Shown here: positions 1 through 11,423 of the stretch, piece by piece
Numbering within the stretch: the first letter of the stretch is position 1
How the letters are laid out: each line of letters starts with the position of its first letter
From: Pampus argenteus
Lineage: Eukaryota; Chordata; Actinopteri; Scombriformes; Stromateidae
Reading direction: 5' to 3'
Assembly: GCA_036937835.1 (NCBI GenBank)
Contig: CM072869.1
Location: 24,133,001-24,197,000, forward strand
DNA length: 64,000 nt
Notes under the pieces: generated by a model
Told to the model about the DNA's origin: nothing
Databases searched by the model: none
The model's input: only the letters and a program-made list of their open reading frames with translations
Translations under genes and position numbers: made by a program

Positions 1-1262
1 TTTTACTGTAACATTTGTAAATATAGCTTTCTCTCAGGCCAAAACTGACAACTACAGTTTTTCTTAAACAAGGAGCAATATTTTCAATCAAAACCATGTT
101 TGCCATCAACAAGTAACTGCTTTCTAATGATTAGGACCAAAAAACTCACTTCTGAGAGCTTTTACTGTAACATTTGTAAAAATAGCTTTCTCTCAGGCCA
201 AAACTGACAACTACAGTTTTTCTTAAACAAGGAGCAATATTTTCAATCAAAACCATGTTTGCAATCAACAAGTAACTGCTTTCTAATGATTAGGACCAAA
301 AAACTCACTTCTGAGAGCTTTTACTGTAACATTTGTAAAAATAGCTTTCTCTCAGGCCAAAACTGACAACTACAGTTTTTTTTAAACAAGGAACAATATT
401 TTCAATCAAAACCATGTTTGCCATCAACAAGTAACTGATTTCTAATGATTAGGACCAAAAAACTCACTTCTGAGAGCTTCCTGCAGCTTTTACTGTAACA
501 TTTTAAAAATAGCTTTCTCTCAGCGAGAGAAGGCCAAAACTGACAACTACAGTTTTTCTTAAACAAGGAGCAATATTTCCAATCAAAACCATGTTTGCCA
601 TCAACAAGTAACTGATTTCTAATGATTAGGACCAAAAAACTCACCTCTGAGAGCTTCCTGCAGCTTTTACTGTAACATTTGTAAAAATAGCTTTCTCTCA
701 GGCCAAAACTGACAACTACAGTTTTTCTTAAACAAGGAGCAATATTTTCAATCAAAACCATGTTTGCCATCAACAAGTAACTGATTTCTAATGATTAGGA
801 CCAAAAAACTCACTTCTGAGAGCTTCCTGCAGCTTTTACTGTAACATTTGTAAAAATAGCTTTCTCTCAGGCCAAAACTGACAACTACAGTTTTTCTTAA
901 ACAAGGAGCAATATTTTCAATCAAAACCATGTTTGCCATCAACAAGTAACTGATTTCTAATGATTAGGACCAAAAAACTCACTTCTGAGAGCTTCCTGCA
1001 GCTTTTACTGTAACATTTTATAAATAGCTTTCTCTCAGCGAGAGAAGGCCAAAGCTGACAACTACAGTTTTTCTTAAACAAGGAGCAATATTTTCAATCA
1101 AAACCATGTTTGCCATCAACAAGTAACGGATTTCTAATGATTAGGACCAAAAAACTCACTTCTGAGAGCTTCCTGCAGCTTTTACTGTAACATTTGTAAA
1201 AATAGCTTTCTCTCAGGCCAAAACTGACAACTACAGTTTTTCTTAAACAAGGAGCAATATTT

Positions 1263-1429
1263 TCAATCAGAACCATGTTTGCCATCAACAAGTAACTGAT
1301 TTCTAATGATTAGGACCAAAACTCACTTCTGAGAGCTTCCTGCAGCTTTTACTGTAACATTTGTAAATATAGCTTTCTCTCAGGCCAAAACTGACAACTA
1401 CAGTTTTTCTTAAACAAGGAGCAATATTT
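1263..1429 (-). repeat. Type example: 167-bp A variant
   Basis: This monomer carries two linked changes from the 169-bp form: a 2-bp shorter A-run (CCAAAACTC near 1,317) and TGTAAATATAG (near 1,363). The same pair, reverse complemented as GAGTTTTGG with GCTATATTTAC, occurs in the right arm at about 37,883-37,937, 38,909-38,958 and 43,521-43,580, so the haplotype is present on both sides of the inversion. Confidence 0.85.
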
Positions 1430-1588
1430 TCAATCAAAACCATGTTTGCCATCAACAAGTAACTGCTTTCTAATGATTAGGACCAAAAAACTCACTTCTG
1501 AGAGCTTTTACTGTAACATTTGTAAAAATAGCTTTCTCTCAGGCCAAAACTGACAACTACAGTTTTTCTTAAACAAGGAGCAATATTT
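1430..1588 (-). repeat. Type example: 159-bp class C monomer
   Basis: Relative to class A, 10 bp are missing at about 1,501-1,510: AGCTTCCTGCAGCTT has become AGCTT. The lost segment is exactly one AGCTT repeat plus the 5 bp between the two repeats, the expected product of slippage or unequal exchange between short direct repeats. The PstI-type site CTGCAG present in other classes is lost. Confidence 0.88.
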
Positions 1589-4500
1589 TCAATCAAAACC
1601 ATGTTTGCAATCAACAAGTAACTGCTTTCTAATGATTAGGACCAAAAAACTCACTTCTGAGAGCTTTTACTGTAACATTTGTAAAAATAGCTTTCTCTCA
1701 GGCCAAAACTGACAACTACAGTTTTTCTTAAACAAGGAGCAATATTTTTAATCAAAACCATGTTTGCCATCAACAAGTAACTGATTTCTAATGATTAGGA
1801 CCAAAAAACTCACTTCTGAGAGCTTCCTGCAGCTTTTACTGTAACATTTTAAAAATAGCTTTCTCTCAGCGAGAGAAGGCCAAAACTGACAACTACAGTT
1901 TTTCTTAAACAAGGAGCAATATTTTCAATCAGAACCATGTTTGCCATCAACAAGTAACTGATTTCTAATGATTAGGACCAAAACTAACTTCTGAGAGCTT
2001 CCTGCAGCTTTTACTGTAACATTTGTAAATATAGCTTTCTCTCAGGCCAAAACTGACAACTACAGTTTTTCTTAAACAAGGAGCAATATTTTCAATCAAA
2101 ACCATGTTTGCCATCAACAAGTAACTGATTTCTAATGATTAGGACCAAAAAACTCACTTCTGAGAGCTTCCAGCAGCTTTTACTGTAACATTTTAAAAAT
2201 AGCTTTCTCTCAGCGAGAGAAGGCCAAAACTGACAACTACAGTTTTTCTTAAACAAGGAGCAATATTTTCAATCAAAACCATGTTTGCCATCAACAAGTA
2301 ACTGCTTTCTAATGATTAGGACCAAAAAACTCACTTCTGAAAGCTTTTACTGTAACATTTGTAAAAATAGCTTTCTCTCAGGCCAAAACTGACAACTACA
2401 GTTTTTCTTAAACAAGGAGCAATATTTTCAATCAAAACCATGTTTGCCATCAACAAGTAACTGATTTCTAATGATTAGGACCAAAAAACTCACTTCTGAG
2501 AGCTTCCTGCAGCTTTTACTGTAACATTTTAAAAATAGCTTTCTCTCAGCGAGAGAAGGCCAAAACTGACAACTACAGTTTTTCTTAAACAAGGAGCAAT
2601 ATTTTCAATCAAAACCATGTTTGCCATCAACAAGTAACTGATTTCTAATGATTAGGACCAAAAAACTCACCTCTGAGAGCTTCCTGCAGCTTTTACTGTA
2701 ACATTTGTAAAAATAGCTTTCTCTCAGGCCAAAACTGACAACTACAGTTTTTCTTAAACAAGGAGCAATATTTTCAATCAAAACCATGTTTGCCATCAAC
2801 AAGTAACTGATTTCTAATGATTAGGACCAAAAAACTCACTTCTGAGAGCTTCCTGCAGCTTTTACTGTAACATTTGTAAAAATAGCTTTCTCTCAGGCCA
2901 AAACTGACAACTACAGTTTTTCTTAAACAAGGAGCAATATTTTCAATCAAAACCATGTTTGCCATCAACAAGTAACTGATTTCTAATGATTAGGACCAAA
3001 AAACTCACTTCTGAGAGCTTCCTGCAGCTTTTACTGTAACATTTTATAAATAGCTTTCTCTCAACGAGAGAAGGCCAAAGCTGACAACTACAGTTTTTCT
3101 TAAACAAGGAGCAATATTTTCAATCAAAACCATGTTTGCCATCAACAAGTAACGGATTTCTAATGATTAGGACCAAAAAACTCACTTCTGAGAGCTTCCT
3201 GCAGCTTTTACTGTAACATTTGTAAAAATAGCTTTCTCTCAGGCCAAAACTGACAACTACAGTTTTTCTTAAACAAGGAGCAATATTTTCAATCAGAACC
3301 ATGTTTGCCATCAACAAGTAACTGATTTCTAATGATTAGGACCAAAACTCACTTCTGAGAGCTTCCTGCAGCTTTTACTGTAACATTTGTAAATATAGCT
3401 TTCTCTCAGGCCAAAACTGACAACTACAGTTTTTCTTAAACAAGGAGCAATATTTTCAATCAAAACCATGTTTGCCATCAACAAGTAACTGCTTTCTAAT
3501 GATTAGGACCAAAAAACTCACTTCTGAGAGCTTTTACTGTAACATTTGTAAAAATAGCTTTCTCTCAGGCCAAAACTGACAACTACAGTTTTTCTTAAAC
3601 AAGGAGCAATATTTTCAATCAAAACCATGTTTGCAATCAACAAGTAACTGCTTTCTAATGATTAGGACCAAAAAACTCACTTCTGAGAGCTTTTACTGTA
3701 ACATTTGTAAAAATAGCTTTCTCTCAGGCCAAAACTGACAACTACAGTTTTTTTTAAACAAGGAACAATATTTTCAATCAAAACCATGTTTGCCATCAAC
3801 AAGTAACTGATTTCTAATGATTAGGACCAAAAAACTCACTTCTGAGAGCTTCCTGCAGCTTTTACTGTAACATTTTAAAAATAGCTTTCTCTCAGCGAGA
3901 GAAGGCCAAAACTGACAACTACAGTATTTCTTAAACAAGGAGCAATATTTCCAATCAAAACCATGTTTGCCATCAACAAGTAACTGATTTCTAATGATTA
4001 GGACCAAAAAACTCACCTCTGAGAGCTTCCTGCAGCTTTTACTGTAACATTTGTAAAAATAGCTTTCTCTCAGGCCAAAACTGACAACTACAGTTTTTCT
4101 TAAACAAGGAGCAATATTTTCAATCAAAACCATGTTTGCCATCAACAAGTAACTGATTTCTAATGATTAGGACCAAAAAACTCACTTCTGAGAGCTTCCT
4201 GCAGCTTTTACTGTAACATTTGTAAAAATAGCTTTCTCTCAGGCCAAAACTGACAACTACAGTTTTTCTTAAACAAGGAGCAATATTTTCAATCAAAACC
4301 ATGTTTGCCATCAACAAGTAACTGATTTCTAATGATTAGGACCAAAAAACTCACTTCTGAGAGCTTCCTGCAGCTTTTACTGTAACATTTTATAAATAGC
4401 TTTCTCTCAGCGAGAGAAGGCCAAAGCTGACAACTACAGTTTTTCTTAAACAAGGAGCAATATTTTCAATCAAAACCATGTTTGCCATCAACAAGTAACG

Positions 4501-6668
4501 GATTTCTAATGATTAGGACCAAAAAACTCACTTCTGAGAGCTTCCTGCAGCTTTTACTGTAACATTTGTAAAAATAGCTTTCTCTCAGGCCAAAACTGAC
4601 AACTACAGTTTTTCTTAAACAAGGAGCAATATTTTCAATCAGAACCATGTTTGCCATCAACAAGTAACTGATTTCTAATGATTAGGACCAAAACTCACTT
4701 CTGAGAGCTTCCTGCAGCTTTTACTGTAACATTTGTAAATATAGCTTTCTCTCAGGCCAAAACTGACAACTACAGTTTTTCTTAAACAAGGAGCAATATT
4801 TTCAATCAAAACCATGTTTGCCATCAACAAGTAACTGCTTTCTAATGATTAGGACCAAAAAACTCACTTCTGAGAGCTTTTACTGTAACATTTGTAAAAA
4901 TAGCTTTCTCTCAGGCCAAAACTGACAACTACAGTTTTTCTTAAACAAGGAGCAATATTTTCAATCAAAACCATGTTTGCAATCAACAAGTAACTGCTTT
5001 CTAATGATTAGGACCAAAAAACTCACTTCTGAGAGCTTTTACTGTAACATTTGTAAAAATAGCTTTCTCTCAGGCCAAAACTGACAACTACAGTTTTTCT
5101 TAAACAAGGAGCAATATTTTTAATCAAAACCATGTTTGCCATCAACAAGTAACGGATTTCTAATGATTAGGACCAAAAAACTCACTTCTGAGAGCTTCCT
5201 GCAGCTTTTACTGTAACATTTTATAAATAGCTTTCTCTCAGCGAGAGAAGGCCAAAGCTGACAACTACAGTTTTTCTTAAACAAGGAGCAATATTTTCAA
5301 TCAAAACCATGTTTGCCATCAACAAGTAACTGATTTCTAATGATTAGGACCAAAAAACTCACTTCTGAGAGCTTCCTGCAGCTTTTACTGTAACATTTGT
5401 AAAAATAGCTTTCTCTCAGGCCAAAACTGACAACTACAGTTTTTCTTAAACAAGGAGCAATATTTTCAATCAGAACCATGTTTGCCATCAACAAGTAACT
5501 GATTTCTAATGATTAGGACCAAAACTCACTTCTGAGAGCTTCCTGCAGCTTTTACTGTAACATTTTATAAATAGCTTTCTCTCAGCGAGAGAAGGCCAAA
5601 GCTGACAACTACAGTTTTTCTTAAACAAGGAGCAATATTTTCAATCAAAACCATGTTTGCCATCAACAAGTAAATGATTTCTAATGATTAGGACCAAAAA
5701 ACTCACTTCTGAGAGCTTCCTGCAGCTTTTACTGTAACATTTGTAAAAATAGCTTTCTCTCAGGCCAAAACTGACAACTACAGTTTTTCTTAAACAAGGA
5801 GCAATATTTTCAATCAAAACCATGTTTGCCATCAACAAGTAACTGATTTCTAATGATTAGGACCAAAAAACTCACTTCTGAGAGCTTCCTGCAGCTTTTA
5901 CTGTAACATTTTATAAATAGCTTTCTCTCAGCGAGAGAAGGCCAAAGCTGACAACTACAGTTTTTCTTAAACAAGGAGCAATATTTTCAATCAAAACCAT
6001 GTTTGCCATCAACAAGTAACGGATTTCTAATGATTAGGACCAAAAAACTCAGTTCTGAGAGCTTCCTGCAGCTTTTACTGTAACATTTGTAAAAATAGCT
6101 TTCTCTCAGGCCAAAACTGACAACTACAGTTTTTCTTAAACAAGGAGCAATATTTTCAATCAAAACCATGTTTGCCATCAACAAGTAACTGATTTCTAAT
6201 GATTAGGACCAAAAAACTCACTTCTGAGAGCTTCCTGCAGCTTTTACTGTAACATTTGTAAAAATAGCTTTCTCTCAGGTCAAAACTGACAACTACAGTT
6301 TTTCTTAAACAAGGAGCAATATTTTCAATCAAAACCATGTTTGCCATCAACAAGTAACTGATTTCTAATGATTAGGACCAAAAAACTCACTTCTGAGAGC
6401 TTCCTGCAGCTTTTACTGTAACATTTTAAAAATAGCTTTCTCTCAGCGAGAGAAGGCCAAAACTGACAACTACAATTTTTCTTAAACAAGGAGCAATATT
6501 TTCAATCAGAACCATGTTTGCCATCAACAAGTAACTGATTTCTAATGATTAGGACCAAAACTCACTTCTGAGAGCTTCCTGCAGCTTTTACTGTAACATT
6601 TGTAAATATAGCTTTCTCTCAGGCCAAAACTGACAACTACAGTTTTTCTTAAACAAGGAGCAATATTT

Positions 6669-8350
6669 TCAATCAAAACCATGTTTGCCATCAACAAGTA
6701 ACTGATTTCTAATGATTAGGACCAAAAAACTCACTTCTGAGAGCTTCCTGCAGCTTTTACTGTAACATTTTAAAAATAGCTTTCTCTCAGCGAGAGAAGG
6801 CCAAAACTGACAACTACAGTTTTTCTTAAACAAGGAGCAATATTTTCAATCAAAACCATGTTTGCCATCAACAAGTAACTGCTTTCTAATGATTAGGACC
6901 AAAAAACTCACTTCTGAGAGCTTTTACTGTAACATTTGTAAAAATAGCTTTCTCTCAGGCCAAAACTGACAACTACAGTTTTTCTTAAACAAGGAGCAAT
7001 ATTTTCAATCAAAACCATGTTTGCAATCAACAAGTAACTGCTTTCTAATGATTAGGACCAAAAAACTCACTTCTGAGAGCTTTTACTGTAACATTTGTAA
7101 AAATAGCTTTCTCTCAGGCCAAAACTGACAACTACAGTTTTTCTTAAACAAGGAGCAATATTTTCAATCAAAACCATGTTTGCCATCAACAAGTAACTGA
7201 TTTCTAATGATTAGGACCAAAAAACTCACTTCTGAGAGCTTCCTGCAGCTTTTACTGTAACATTTTAAAAATAGCTTTCTCTCAGCGAGAGAAGGCCAAA
7301 ACTGACAACTACAGTTTTTCTTAAACAAGGAGCAATATTTTCAATCAAAACCATGTTTGCTATCAACAAGTAACTGATTTCTAATGATTAGGACCAAAAA
7401 ACTCACCTCTGAGAGCTTCCTGCAGCTTTTACTGTAACATTTGTAAAAATAGCTTTCTCTCAGGCCAAAACTGACAACTACAGTTTTTCTTAAACAAGGA
7501 GCAATATTTTCAATCAAAACCATGTTTGCCATCAACAAGTAACTGATTTCTAATGATTAGGACCAAAAAACTCACTTCTGAGAGCTTCCTGCAGCTTTTA
7601 CTGTAACATTTTAAAAATAGCTTTCTCTCAGTGAGAGAAGGCCAAAACTGACAACTACAGTTTTTCTTAAACAAGGAGCAATATTTTCAATCAAAACCAT
7701 GTTTGCCATCAACAAGTAACTGCTTTCTAATGATTAGGACCAAAAAACTCACTTCTGAGAGCTTTTACTGTAACATTTGTAAAAATAGCTTTCTCTCAGG
7801 CCAAAACTGACAACTACAGTTTTTCTTAAACAAGGAGCAATATTTTCAATCAAAACCATGTTTGCAATCAACAAGTAACTGCTTTCTAATGATTAGGACC
7901 AAAAAACTCACTTCTGAGAGCTTTTACTGTAACATTTGTAAAAATAGCTTTCTCTCAGGCCAAAACTGACAACTACAGTTTTTCTTAAACAAGGAGCAAT
8001 ATTTTCAATCAAAACCATGTTTGCCATCAACAAGTAACTGATTTCTAATGATTAGGACCAAAAAACTCACTTCTGAGAGCTTCCTGCAGCTTTTACTGTA
8101 ACATTTTAAAAATAGCTTTCTCTCAGCGAGAGAAGGCCAAAACTGACAACTACAGTTTTTCTTAAACAAGGAGCAATATTTTCAATCAAAACCATGTTTG
8201 CCATCAACAAGTAACTGATTTCTAATGATTAGGACCAAAAAACTCACCTCTGAGAGCTTCCTGCAGCTTTTACTGTAACATTTGTAAAAATAGCTTTCTC
8301 TCAGGCCAAAACTGACAACTACAGTTTTTCTTAAACAAGGAGCAATATTT
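6669..8350 (-). repeat. 841-bp five-monomer repeat, two copies
   Basis: Copies are 6,669-7,509 and 7,510-8,350, each with monomers of 177, 159, 159, 177 and 169 bp. The pair of 159-bp C monomers gives each unit a clear signature. Substitutions separate the copies, such as CAGTGAGAG for CAGCGAGAG near 7,630. Confidence 0.82.
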
Positions 8351-9381
8351 TCAATCAAAACCATGTTTGCCATCAACAAGTAACTGATTTCTAATGATTA
8401 GGACCAAAAAACTCACTTCTGAGAGCTTCCTGCAGCTTTTACTGTAACATTTGTAAAAATAGCTTTCTCTCAGGCCAAAACTGACAACTACAGTTTTTCT
8501 TAAACAAGGAGCAATATTTTCAATCAAAACCATGTTTGCCATCAACAAGTAACTGATTTCTAATGATTAGGACCAAAAAACTCACTTCTGAGAGCTTCCT
8601 GCAGCTTTTACTGTAACATTTTAAAAATAGCTTTCTCTCAGCGAGAGAAGGCCAAAACTGACAACTACAGTTTTTCTTAAACAAGGAGCAATATTTTCAA
8701 TCAAAACCATGTTTGCCATCAACAAGTAACTGATTTCTAATGATTAGGACCAAAAAACTCACCTCTGAGAGCTTCCTGCAGCTTTTACTGTAACATTTGT
8801 AAAAATAGCTTTCTCTCAGGCCAAAACTGACAACTACAGTTTTTCTTAAACAAGGAGCAATATTTTCAATCAAAACCATGTTTGCCATCAACAAGTAACT
8901 GATTTCTAATGATTAGGACCAAAAAAACTCACTTCTGAGAGCTTCCTGCAGCTTTTACTGTAACATTTGTAAAAATAGCTTTCTCTCAGGCCAAAACTGA
9001 CAACTACAGTTTTTCTTAAACAAGGAGCAATATTTTCAATCAAAACCATGTTTGCCATCAACAAGTAACTGATTTCTAATGATTAGGACCAAAAAACTCA
9101 CTTCTGAGAGCTTCCTGCAGCTTTTACTGTAACATTTTATAAATAGCTTTCTCTCAGCGAGAGAAGGCCAAAGCTGACAACTACAGTTTTTCTTAAACAA
9201 GGAGCAATATTTTCAATCAAAACCATGTTTGCCATCAACAAGTAACGGATTTCTAATGATTAGGACCAAAAAACTCACTTCTGAGAGCTTCCTGCAGCTT
9301 TTACTGTAACATTTGTAAAAATAGCTTTCTCTCAGGCCAAAACTGACAACTACAGTTTTTCTTAAACAAGGAGCAATATTT

Positions 9382-11423
9382 TCAATCAAAACCATGTTTG
9401 CCATCAACAAGTAACTGATTTCTAATGATTAGGACCAAAAAACTCACTTCTGAGAGCTTCCTGCAGCTTTTACTGTAACATTTGTAAAAATAGCTTTCTC
9501 TCAGGCCAAAACTGACAACGACAGTTTTTCTTAAACAAGGAGCAATATTTTCAATCAAAACCATGTTTGCCATCAACAAGTAACTGATTTCTAATGATTA
9601 GGACCAAAAAAAACTCACTTCTGAGAGCTTCCTGCAGCTTTTACTGTAACATTTTAAAAATAGCTTTCTCTCAGCGAGAGAAGGCCAAAACTGACAACTA
9701 CAGTTTTTCTTAAACAAGGAGCAATATTTTCAATCAGAACCATGTTTGCCATCAACAAGTAACTGATTTCTAATGATTAGGACCAAAACTCACTTCTGAG
9801 AGCTTCCTGCAGCTTTTACTGTAACATTTGTAAATATAGCTTTCTCTCAGGCCAAAACTGACAACTACAGTTTTTCTTAAACAAGGAGCAATATTTTCAA
9901 TCAAAACCATGTTTGCCATCAACAAGTAACTGATTTCTAATGATTAGGACCAAAAAACTCACTTCTGAGAGCTTCCTGCAGCTTTTACTGTAACATTTGT
10001 AAAAATAGCTTTCTCTCAGGCCAAAACTGACAACTACAGTTTTTCTTAAACAAGGAGCAATATTTTCAATCAAAACCATGTTTGCCATCAACAAGTAACT
10101 GATTTCTAATGATTAGGACCAAAAAACTCACTTCTGAGAGCTTCCTGCAGCTTTTACTGTAACATTTGTAAAAATAGCTTTCTCTCAGGCCAAAACTGAC
10201 AACTACAGTTTTTCTTAAACAAGGAGCAATATTTTCAATCAAAACCATGTTTGCCATCAACAAGTAACTGATTTCTAATGATTAGGACCAAAAAACTCAC
10301 TTCTGAGAGCTTCCTGCAGCTTTTACTGTAACATTTGTAAAAATAGCTTTCTCTCAGGTCAAAACTGACAACTACAGTTTTTCTTAAACAAGGAGCAATA
10401 TTTTCAATCAAAACCATGTTTGCCATCAACAAGTAACTGATTTCTAATGATTAGGACCAAAAAATTCACTTCTGAGAGCTTCCTGCAGCTTTTACTGTAA
10501 CATTTGTAAAAATAGCTTTCTCTCAGGCCAAAACTGACAACGACAGTTTTTCTTAAACAAGGAGCAATATTTTCAATCAAAACCATGTTTGCCATCAACA
10601 AGTAACTGATTTCTAATGATTAGGACCAAAAAACTCACTTCTGAGAGCTTCCTGCAGCTTTTACTGTAACATTTTAAAAATAGCTTTCTCTCAGCGAGAG
10701 AAGGCCAAAACTGACAACTACAGTTTTTCTTAAACAAGGAGCAATATTTTCAATCAGAACCATGTTTGCCATCAACAAGTAACTGATTTCTAATGATTAG
10801 GACCAAAACTCACTTCTGAGAGCTTCCTGCAGCTTTTACTGTAACATTTGTAAATATAGCTTTCTCTCAGGCCAAAACTGACAACTACAGTTTTTCTTAA
10901 ACAAGGAGCAATATTTTCAATCAAAACCATGTTTGCCATCAACAAGTAACTGATTTCTAATGATTAGGACCAAAAAACTCACTTCTGAGAGCTTCCTGCA
11001 GCTTTTACTGTAACATTTGTAAAAATAGCTTTCTCTCAGGCCAAAACTGACAACTACAGTTTTTCTTAAACAAGGAGCAATATTTTCAATCAAAACCATG
11101 TTTGCCATCAACAAGTAACTGATTTCTAATGATTAGGACCAAAAAACTCACTTCTGAGAGCTTCCTGCAGCTTTTACTGTAACATTTGTAAAAATAGCTT
11201 TCTCTCAGGCCAAAACTGACAACTACAGTTTTTCTTAAACAAGGAGCAATATTTTCAATCAAAACCATGTTTGCCATCAACAAGTAACTGATTTCTAATG
11301 ATTAGGACCAAAAAACTCACTTCTGAGAGCTTCCTGCAGCTTTTACTGTAACATTTGTAAAAATAGCTTTCTCTCAGGCCAAAACTGACAACTACAGTTT
11401 TTCTTAAACAAGGAGCAATATTT
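9382..11423 (-). repeat. ~1,020-bp repeat of six monomers, about two copies
   Basis: The 167-bp variant followed by a run of 169-bp monomers starts at 9,730 and again at 10,750 (offset 1,020). The private substitution GACAACGACAG ends the previous block at 9,520 and 10,542 (offset 1,022; the 2 bp come from a longer A-run near 9,605). The second copy loses one 169-bp monomer before its closing B monomer. Confidence 0.78.

Larger units (their letters stand above)
402..5119 (-). repeat. 1,346-bp eight-monomer higher-order repeat, three copies
   Basis: Copies run 402-1,747, 2,428-3,773 and 3,774-5,119. Monomer lengths in each are 177, 169, 169, 177, 169, 167, 159, 159, which sum to 1,346. Private variants travel with the copies: a longer T-run and GGAACAATATT near 380-400 recur at 3,750-3,772, TTTATAAATAG next to CCAAAGCTGAC recurs in all three, and AACGGATTTC recurs at 1,125, 3,151 and 4,497. 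Bases 1-1,781 match 3,373-5,153 with only scattered substitutions (for example at 3,926). Copies one and two are separated by four irregular monomers (1,748-2,427; 177, 167, 177, 159). Bases 1-401 are the tail of a further copy. Confidence 0.9.

Noticed and set aside
402..776. Open reading frames of 65-124 codons repeated along one strand of each arm
   Set aside because: They are the same stretch once per monomer, mostly begin at TTG, overlap their neighbours, end at a TGA created by the repeat, and flip strand at the inversion. Longer versions arise only when a substitution removes that stop. Variants change residues freely, with no sign of coding constraint.
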